A stretch of 64,000 bases of DNA from Thermococcus siculi (lineage in GTDB: Archaea; Methanobacteriota_B; Thermococci; Thermococcales; Thermococcaceae), in contig NZ_CP015103.1 in assembly GCF_002214505.1 (NCBI RefSeq), positions 620,001 to 684,000 on the forward strand, given 5' to 3'. The notes beneath the pieces were generated by a model. The model had not been told where the DNA came from and made no database searches. It was given only the letters and a program-made list of their open reading frames with translations. Below are positions 43,397-51,000 of the stretch, piece after piece; within the stretch, counting starts at the first letter, position 1; each line of letters begins with the position of its first letter. Both the position numbers and the translations under genes were made by a program.

Positions 43397-44521
43397 ATGA
43401 GGATAGCCTTCATATACGATGCCCTGTATCCGGAGGTCAAGGGCGGTGTTGAGCGCAGGCTCTACGAACTTGGAAGACGTTTGGCCAGAAAACACGAGGT
43501 TCACTGGTACACGTTTGGCTGGTGGGGCGACTCGAAGACGCTTGAGCGGGAGGGCATGGTTCTTCACAACCTTGGGCATCCCCTTGAGCTGTACCGGGGG
43601 AACGTCAGAAACCCCCGGGAGGCCCTAGTTTTCTCCTGGAGGATTCTTCGGCACAAAGTGGGTCAATATGACGTCGTTGACTGTCAGGAGTTCCCGTACC
43701 TCCACGCCTACCCCTCCAAACTAAAGTTCTCTGGGTCGGAGACCTTTGTAATCACCTGGCACGAATACTGGGGCGATTACTGGGAGGAGTACCTGCCCAA
43801 TGGGTCCGGCCTTGGGAAGCTGGCTGAAAGCGGCCTTCTAAAACTGACCGACAATCACCTGGTCGTTTCCAGACACACTCTCGGGCGACTGGTGGAAGTT
43901 AGAAGGGGAAACTTTGGACTCGTGCCGAATGGCATTGATTTCGATTTCATTCGCTCCGTTGATCCTCATCCGGGGCTGGACTACGATTCGGTCTTTGTGG
44001 GGAGACTAATAGGACATAAGAACGTGGAGCTCCTCCTGAGGGCTTTGAGGCTCATCGTTAGGGACGTTCCTTCTTTCAGAATCGGGATAATCGGGGACGG
44101 TCCCCAGCGGGCCGAGCTTGAGACCCTCGCGCGGCGTCTGGGGGTTGGGGACAACGTGGAGTTCCTCGGTTTCCTCCCGCGCTTTGAGGATGTCATATCT
44201 GTGATTAAGTCCTCACGGGTTTTCGCTTTCCCTTCCCTCAGGGAGGGCTTTGGAATCGCCGTCATTGAAGCCAATGCCTCCGGCGTTCCCGCCGTTGTCG
44301 TGAATGCTCCTATGAACGCCTCCGTTGACCTTATAGTGGAGGGAAAGAACGGTTACATCAGCGATGGTTCACCAGAAGACTTCGCGGAGAAACTTTTATT
44401 AGCATGGGAGAACTCCTCGAGGATGAAGCGTCCTTCCCTCTCGATTGCGAAAAAATACGACTGGGATAACATCGCAGATAAGCTTGAGAGGTACTACAAA
44501 GGTGTTGCCGATGGATCCTGA
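43397..44521 (+). CDS. GT4-family glycosyltransferase
   Basis: 374-residue GT-B enzyme. N-terminal MRIAFIYDALYPEVKGGVERR contains the glycine loop of GT4; the C-terminal half has VFVGRLIGHKNVELLL and the ExxxxxxxE motif (REGFGIAVIEANASGVP). No membrane segment; it probably adds a sugar from a nucleotide donor to a lipid-linked glycan on the cytoplasmic face. First gene of a three-gene operon; overlaps the next by 11 bases. Confidence 0.85.
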   Translation: MRIAFIYDALYPEVKGGVERRLYELGRRLARKHEVHWYTFGWWGDSKTLEREGMVLHNLGHPLELYRGNVRNPREALVFSWRILRHKVGQYDVVDCQEFPYLHAYPSKLKFSGSETFVITWHEYWGDYWEEYLPNGSGLGKLAESGLLKLTDNHLVVSRHTLGRLVEVRRGNFGLVPNGIDFDFIRSVDPHPGLDYDSVFVGRLIGHKNVELLLRALRLIVRDVPSFRIGIIGDGPQRAELETLARRLGVGDNVEFLGFLPRFEDVISVIKSSRVFAFPSLREGFGIAVIEANASGVPAVVVNAPMNASVDLIVEGKNGYISDGSPEDFAEKLLLAWENSSRMKRPSLSIAKKYDWDNIADKLERYYKGVADGS

Positions 44522-45629
44522 AGTCACAGTCGTGCTGCCCACAATGAACGAGGAAGAGGCCATCTCGGTGATGCTCCCCCGTATCAAGGACGTTCTGGAG
44601 CGCATGGGGGTCTCGTACGAGATAGTGGTCGTCGACAAGAGCGACGATAGAACGCCCGAGATAGCGAGGAATCTGGGCGCCCGTGTGATACGGCAGGAGG
44701 GGAAAGGGTACGGCGATGCGTACCTGACGGGGTTCAAGCACGCCCGGGGAAAGTTCATCGTCATGATGGATCCAGATGGGAGCTACGATCCGGAGGACAT
44801 CCCAAAGCTCCTCCAGCCCCTGTTTGAGGGCCGCGCCGAGTTCGTCATGGGTACCCGGCTGAAGGGCGAGATGGACAAAGGAGCGATGCCCTGGCTTCAC
44901 AGGCGTATCGGAAATCCCCTTCTCACGTGGGTCCTCAACGTGCTCTTCAAAGCGGGCATAAGCGACGCCCACTGCGGTATGAGGGCCATAAGAAAGGACG
45001 CCCTCGAGAGGCTTCCCCTCAAATGCAAGGGCATGGAGTTCGCTAGCGAGATGGTGATTGAAGCTGCGAAGAAGGGGCTTAAGACCGTTGAGGTTCCCAT
45101 AAAGTATCACCCCAGAATAGGGGAGTCGAAGCTGAGTTCTTTCAAGGATGGCTGGAGGCACCTCCGCCTCATGCTCCTCTACTCACCGTCTTACCTGTTT
45201 CTCCTGCCCGCGGTCATCTTCGTGATTGCTGGAATCTGGTTCATGGGATACGCATACATCCTCAAACCCGAGAGGCTTCACACCCTCATACTGGGGAGTG
45301 CGTTGCTCCTCCTTGGGTTTCAGATACTGGGGTTTGGAATTTCGGCCAAGGTCTACGCCGTCAAGGAGGGCCTTGAGGAGCCTGGCAGGCTGACGAGGTT
45401 CTTCATGAGGTATTCCGTCCTGGAGGAGGGTCTGCTAGTAGGGGGGCTTATGTTCGTCGTGGGGCTTGCCCTGGGTCTGTACATCTTCCTGAAGTGGAGG
45501 GCGAGCGGTTACGGGGCGCTCTTCATGATACGGGAGGCCGTGCTGGTTCTGACCCTCACGACCCTCGGCCTTTCGGTCATCTTCTTCTCCTTCTTCGTCA
45601 GCATCTACATGCTCAAGGGTGAAGATTGA
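44511..45629 (+). CDS. GT2 dolichol-phosphate sugar synthase-like, with C-terminal membrane domain
   Basis: 372 residues. The GT2 domain begins VTVVLPTMNEEE, with DPDGSYD as the metal-binding DxD near residue 86. The second half has about four membrane spans from residue 220. This is the DPM1/GtrB-like arrangement that makes polyprenyl-phosphate mannose or glucose, the donor for GT-C enzymes such as those at 38576 and perhaps 54814. GGTG lies before the ATG at 44511. Overlaps both neighbours. Confidence 0.85.
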   Translation: MDPEVTVVLPTMNEEEAISVMLPRIKDVLERMGVSYEIVVVDKSDDRTPEIARNLGARVIRQEGKGYGDAYLTGFKHARGKFIVMMDPDGSYDPEDIPKLLQPLFEGRAEFVMGTRLKGEMDKGAMPWLHRRIGNPLLTWVLNVLFKAGISDAHCGMRAIRKDALERLPLKCKGMEFASEMVIEAAKKGLKTVEVPIKYHPRIGESKLSSFKDGWRHLRLMLLYSPSYLFLLPAVIFVIAGIWFMGYAYILKPERLHTLILGSALLLLGFQILGFGISAKVYAVKEGLEEPGRLTRFFMRYSVLEEGLLVGGLMFVVGLALGLYIFLKWRASGYGALFMIREAVLVLTLTTLGLSVIFFSFFVSIYMLKGED

Positions 45630-46690
45630 TGGGGAGGGTTCTCGTAGTTTCTCCCTATTTTTATCCCGAGGGAGGGGGGCTGGAGAGGTACGCCTTTTCG
45701 ATGGCCAAGAAGCTTTCGGAGGAACACGACGTTGAGGTTCTCTGCATGACCCGGGGCGAGGAGAGGGTGGATGAGATTGAAGGTATGAGGGTTTACAGGA
45801 TTAAACCTGCCCTAATAGTCTCCAACACCCCGCTCAGCATTAAGTTCGTTCTGAAGACCGCGAAGATGGTGAAGAACCGGGATCTCGTGATAGCCCACAC
45901 GCCGGTTCCCTTTGCAGCCGACGTGGCCGCTTTATTCGCAAAGCTCCGGGGTCTCCCGATTAGGATAGTCTACCACACCGTGGGCCTTGAGAAAGGGGCG
46001 GGTTTACTTGACCTCATAGCGAGGATCTACTCCGCCACTGTTGAGAGGCTGACCCTGAGGGGGGCAGAGATAACCGCTGTTTCTCACGTGGTCTGGGAGT
46101 ATCTGAAGGGGCGCGGCTACAACTCCGAGGTCTCTTATCCCCCCATGAACCTCGACATCGGTTTGAGCGAATCCACGTCACGTGGGAAAGTGATACTCTT
46201 CGTGGGCCAGCTTGGGAGGTATCACCGCTTCAAGAACGTTGGCATGCTCATCCGTGCCTTTGCGGGGGTAGCCCCCCTGTTCCCAGACTGGGAACTCTGG
46301 ATCGTTGGGGAGGGGGATATGAAGAAGGACTACGCTCATCTGACCTCCCGCCTCGGAGTCTCTGAGAGGGTTCGTTTCCTCGGCAGGGTTGATGATCCCA
46401 AAAGGCTAGCGGAGGTTTATTCCTCTGCGGGGATTCTCGTGCTTCCCTCTGCCTTTGAGTCCTTTGGTATGGTGATCCCTGAGGCCCTGAGGTTGGGGAC
46501 CCCCGTGGTGGTCTCCCCCAGTGTGGGTGCCAGAGTGCTGGTAAGCGATGGGAAGAACGGCCTCGTCCTCGGTGGACTCTCCCCAGAGGCCCTCGCAACT
46601 GCCCTCGAACTCCTGCTCGGAAATCAGAAGCTCCTGAGAAAGATGGGCCGAATTGCCGCCTCTTCGGCGGCATCATATGCGTCCCTTTAG
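45629..46690 (+). CDS. GT4-family glycosyltransferase, short C-terminus
   Basis: 353-residue GT-B enzyme with VVSPYFYPEGGGLERYAFSM at the start, LFVGQLGRYHRFKNV at the nucleotide-sugar domain and the ExxxxxxxE motif in AFESFGMVIPEALRLG. Its ATG overlaps the previous TGA by one base. The protein stops abruptly at AASSAASYASL, where GT4 enzymes normally continue with a helix returning to the N-domain, and it overlaps the convergent gene by 18 bases; the end may be truncated. Confidence 0.82.
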   Translation: MGRVLVVSPYFYPEGGGLERYAFSMAKKLSEEHDVEVLCMTRGEERVDEIEGMRVYRIKPALIVSNTPLSIKFVLKTAKMVKNRDLVIAHTPVPFAADVAALFAKLRGLPIRIVYHTVGLEKGAGLLDLIARIYSATVERLTLRGAEITAVSHVVWEYLKGRGYNSEVSYPPMNLDIGLSESTSRGKVILFVGQLGRYHRFKNVGMLIRAFAGVAPLFPDWELWIVGEGDMKKDYAHLTSRLGVSERVRFLGRVDDPKRLAEVYSSAGILVLPSAFESFGMVIPEALRLGTPVVVSPSVGARVLVSDGKNGLVLGGLSPEALATALELLLGNQKLLRKMGRIAASSAASYASL

Positions 46691-47653
46691 TTTCAGCCGG
46701 GATATGGCCTTTTTCAGGAGCAGTCCCTCGTCTTTCTTTGGCCGTAACCCTAACCTGCCCTCTATGCTCGCGATCTCCTTTGTTATCTCCTTCTTCGAGC
46801 GGAGTTTTTCCCTATCCTCGTCATCTATAACCCACCAGGGAACCTTGATCAGGTTGGCGTTTCGCCCTATGCCGTGGCCGTAGACCTTTATGGGGAGCAG
46901 GCGAGTTACCTGTTCGCCGAAGAGTTCGCCGTGATCTGCCGTGACCACGGTTCTCCCTCTGAGCCTGTGGAGCAGAAGCTCAACGTAGGGCATCACGGCT
47001 CGGAGGTTCTCCCTGTAGGCCCATATCAGCTTTCTTATGTGGAACTGGCCGTAGATGGGGGAGAGATACAGCTCGTTGAGCGGCTCGTTCTGGACGGTGT
47101 CCATTTTGAGCCTTCCCTCGCTGATGGAGTCCCTGATGACCCTCATCGTCCTGTCTCCGAATTTGAGAACGAAGTAGGGGTGGTGTGGCTGGAGAAAGTG
47201 GACGATCAGCTTTTTGCCTGGGTAGCTTTTCAGGGCTTTTACGGCTGCATCATAAACTGCCCTGGGGGGAACAGTCTGATATCTCTCGTCCCAGCCGGTT
47301 TTCCAGACTGATATTATCGCATGGAACTTTCCGCTTAGGTATTTGTCAACGAAGGGGTTTGACGTTATGAAAACCATGTCCTCGTATTTTTCCTCTGGAA
47401 AGTTCTTTATGAGGAACTCTCCCGTCCACGAGCCGAGGGAGAACTTCCACCCGAGTTTGCCGGGAAGGTTTCTCTCCCGAAACCCCGCCTCAAAAAAATC
47501 GAACCTGCAGTCATCCAGGATTATTAATTGATCCCATTCTTCTGAAAATATGCTCTCCCCAGGATTTCCGTGGAGGGTTTCTACGATTCCCTTTAGAGCG
47601 TATTCTTTGATCTTGTGTGTGATCTGGATGACCCGGGTCTTCTGCGACTCCAT
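46673..47653 (-). CDS. Alkaline-phosphatase-superfamily (sulfatase-like) protein
   Basis: 326 residues, cytoplasmic (no signal). LIILDDCRFDFFEAG near residue 44 is the metal/nucleophile position and VVTADHGELFGE with a later GHG (near 230-260) supplies the other metal ligands. The CxPSR formylglycine signature of true sulfatases is absent, so it may be a phosphatase, phosphodiesterase or phosphoglycerol-type transferase; such genes are common in archaeal surface-glycan clusters. A CTTTTTTAGG box near 47684-47693 could be its promoter. Confidence 0.7.
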   Translation of the reverse strand: MESQKTRVIQITHKIKEYALKGIVETLHGNPGESIFSEEWDQLIILDDCRFDFFEAGFRERNLPGKLGWKFSLGSWTGEFLIKNFPEEKYEDMVFITSNPFVDKYLSGKFHAIISVWKTGWDERYQTVPPRAVYDAAVKALKSYPGKKLIVHFLQPHHPYFVLKFGDRTMRVIRDSISEGRLKMDTVQNEPLNELYLSPIYGQFHIRKLIWAYRENLRAVMPYVELLLHRLRGRTVVTADHGELFGEQVTRLLPIKVYGHGIGRNANLIKVPWWVIDDEDREKLRSKKEITKEIASIEGRLGLRPKKDEGLLLKKAISRLKLKGRI

Positions 47654-48093
47654 GGTTCTGTAAGTGCCGCCCCAACCTAAAAAAGTATCGGGACGCTGTA
47701 CTTAGTTGGCCTGCGTGGTCAATGGTATAATTTGCTCATGTATTCAGTGTGTATCTGGTTAGATATTGTATCCATTTTTATTGACTTCTTAGTAATATCC
47801 GGCCAATTTATATTGAGATGTGTACTTTTGTACTATAATCCCATCTACATGTCACTTATTGAATTATTCTGATTGGAAGTATTTTGGAACTTATGGCTGT
47901 TTTTCAAACATAAAAAGAATTTGGACGTTGTTTTGGATAACTTTTTTAACATAATGTATTCAAGCACACAACAGCGCTATTTGTCAAGTTAATCTATTAA
48001 TAACGAAAGATTTATATTACTAACCGCATTAATACTTTAATGGCCTACGAGGCCGGCCTCTCTACAGGCAAAAGAAATGGTAGGTGAAGAGAT
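47654..48093. other. Long A/T-rich promoter region of the surface-protein gene
   Basis: 440 bases, strikingly A/T-rich, with no coding frame of note. It holds the sulfatase-like promoter on the minus strand, a GTAC-TTTT-GTAC inverted repeat near 47822-47833, and the surface-protein promoter near 48005. The length and composition suggest a strongly used or heavily regulated promoter. Confidence 0.6.
48005..48060 (+). promoter_or_regulatory. Surface-protein promoter and 5'-leader hairpin
   Basis: CGAAAGATTTATATTAC (48004-48020) is a strong BRE/TATA element. The predicted start near 48039 is followed at once by GGCCT-ACG-AGGCC (48042-48054), overlapping the palindrome GAGGCCGGCCTC (48049-48060). 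The mRNA would begin with a GC-rich hairpin about 40 bases before GGTGAAGAG and the ATG at 48094. Confidence 0.6.
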
Positions 48094-51000
48094 ATGGATA
48101 GGCGCAGAAAAGCGCGCTTTTTGAGCCTGGTCCTGGCACTGTTTATGTTGTTGGCAGTGGTGCCAGGGTTCACACCAGGCGGAATGAATGCAGTGACTGC
48201 ACAGACGTATCCAACAACCATCAAGATCGTGGGGAATGCCACAAATTGTGGGGCCAAGCTGTTCCAAGGGTTCCCCTACGAGATAGTGATGAACATATCG
48301 TACTTGGATACTTCAGGCAATGTGACTGATATAAGTAGCAACGTTTATGCCCACTTGGATTACTACAACGCCAGCAGTGGATCTTGGATACATGTGTATG
48401 ATACTCCCGATCCTGGATTCTCGGTTCAGCATGGTAACGCCACAATTATCATCAACTCAACATTGAGCCCCGGATTTGTCAGCGATGAGTACAGGGAAAT
48501 CCCACAGGGAATTACAAAAATAAGAGTTACACTCCACGATCCGGTATACAATGTAACCAACAGCACGGAGTTTGATGTGCTCTTCCCGTACATCGTTACA
48601 ACGAACATAACAAGCTCAGTACCGTACTTGAATGGAACCTGGATGAACGACAGGGCCTTTAAGGAGATACCATTCAACCTAACGGTGAACGTTACCTACG
48701 ACTCCGATGCAGTGGCGTGCTTTGGGATCTCAATACCCTCAAACGTGACAGTGGATATAACGATGCCCAACGGTACAGTTCTCTCTGACTTAATGTCCCT
48801 AAGTGGAGGAACCGGTGAGAAAGTCTACACTTACCTCAAGTCCTCGATTCCGGGAACTGGTAACGTGGTGGTTACCGACACGGCCAATGGGCTTGTGGCT
48901 CCTCCGGAGTACTTCCAGGTCTATGACTGGACAATAAACTTTGTCGTCGTCGGCTTCAGCTTGGTAAATCCGCCATATTCGTGGATTCCGTTCAATATAA
49001 CCGGAACAATTAATGCGCTCACCACATTGGGCGGACTTGGACTGTACACACTGGGAGTCAATGACACTCTATCCCTTGAGATACTGGGTACAGGCTACAC
49101 TGGAACTGCAACCATGACAAACGGAACGGCACCATTCAACATGACCGACATAACCCTACCCGCTGGTACATACAACCTCCAGGCCAGCTTGGACAGCTAC
49201 ACCCCGACGACCATCTACGGCTTTAATGTTGCAGAATGGAACATAACCATAACCCCGACCATAAACTGCACCACATGTCCCTCATGCACCGAGTTCTACG
49301 CCGGCGTCAACCAGACCCTTAACATAACCATTGAGTATCCGGTTGAGCCATACAACATTACCTCCATCGCCAACTACAGCATACTCCTAAACGGTATTGA
49401 GGTTTACACCGGAACCATAAACGTCGTCAACAACACGGGCTCGGTGGTTCTCCCCGTTAACTTCCCGGAGAGCGGCACCGTTGAGATACGCGTCTGGGAT
49501 GAGACTTATCACCCCGACTACAACAGCACCACGATACCCGTGTCCGACTGGGACCTCATTGGAGGCTACATTGTTACCCAGTACCCTGGTACCTGGTACG
49601 AGACTTACGATAGTAACTTCTACGTGGGAATACCGGGAGCGCTTAACCTAACGGTTTTATACAACGAGCCCTGTCCGGTTAACTCCACGCTCAACATAAC
49701 AGTGGAACTTCCAAACGGAACGGTTCTCAACTACTACCCGGTTGCAGTCGTAGACAACAACTCGGTCAACTTCACAGTTCCGGAGGAGTTCCTGTTCAGC
49801 GAGCCTGGATATGTCCACGTGACCATAACGGACGAGAGCCTCAACAAGACCGTTACCCTTGATGTCCCGATCAAGGACTGGGGAATCTTCGTCGACGTCT
49901 CACCCGAGGAGCTCGTTGAGAACGAGAGCACCAACGTCAACGTGTTCGTTGTTGAGTCACTGTACTTTGACTGGCCTGGAACCAGGGATGTTAACGTCAC
50001 CTTGGAGCTTCCTGATGGGTACACGGTCACCAAGAACCTCACACTGGAGGCCAACGATGATGTGTACTACGGCCAGGGCGGCTACCAGGGAATAGTGACC
50101 TTCGAGAACGTAACTCCAACAATTCCTGGCCTTGGATGGGTCACAGTCACTGACGTCCTCAGTGGCAAGACTGTCAGGATGCCCGTTGAGGTTAAGGTCC
50201 CCACCGACTACGTTGGAACTGTGGTTGTTGCCACAGTAACCCCCGAGGACTCACCGGTCTACGCCTACATCCCGAACAAGCTGAACATAGACATCAAGTA
50301 CTACGTTAGGGACGCTCAGGGCGGCCTCACTGACGAAGAGCACGACCACGACGCTAGGGTAATAGTCTACGACGCGGACGACATGCACACCCCCATTTAC
50401 AACAGTACCGTCCACGTTCCAAACGGTCACTACATCATGCCTCCAGTGACGGTTCCTGTAAACGGCATCCAGAACATAGTCGTCGAGGTCATAGACCTGG
50501 CTAACAACAGTGTCAGGAGCACTGCTGAAATCCCTGTCTCCCAGTGGAACGTTACCTTTGACTTCGCCACTGACGGCCCTGTCTGGAAGTACGTTGACAA
50601 CACCCTCAACGTTACCGTCCACGTTAACGGCCCAGATAAGGCAGTCAACGTCAGCATCAACGGAGCGCCTGCTGGCACATACAACGACGGTGACGTTATA
50701 CAGGTTAACCTAGTCGATCCGCAGGGAACGCTTACCTTCAACGTCATCGCCACTTACAACGGTCACCAGGTTGGAAGTGACAGCTACACCATAACCCCGG
50801 AGGAGTGGAACGTTACCTTCGACTTTAGCGTTAAAGACCATGCGACTGGAATCCCGGAGCTCTACCAGTGGTTCGACGGTGACCTCATGGGAACGGTTCA
50901 CGTTAACGGTCCGAACGTTCCGGTCAACGTCACTCACGTTACCTGGGCGTGGATGATGGGCACTTACTACGATGGCCAGAACTTCGGATTCGGATGGAGT

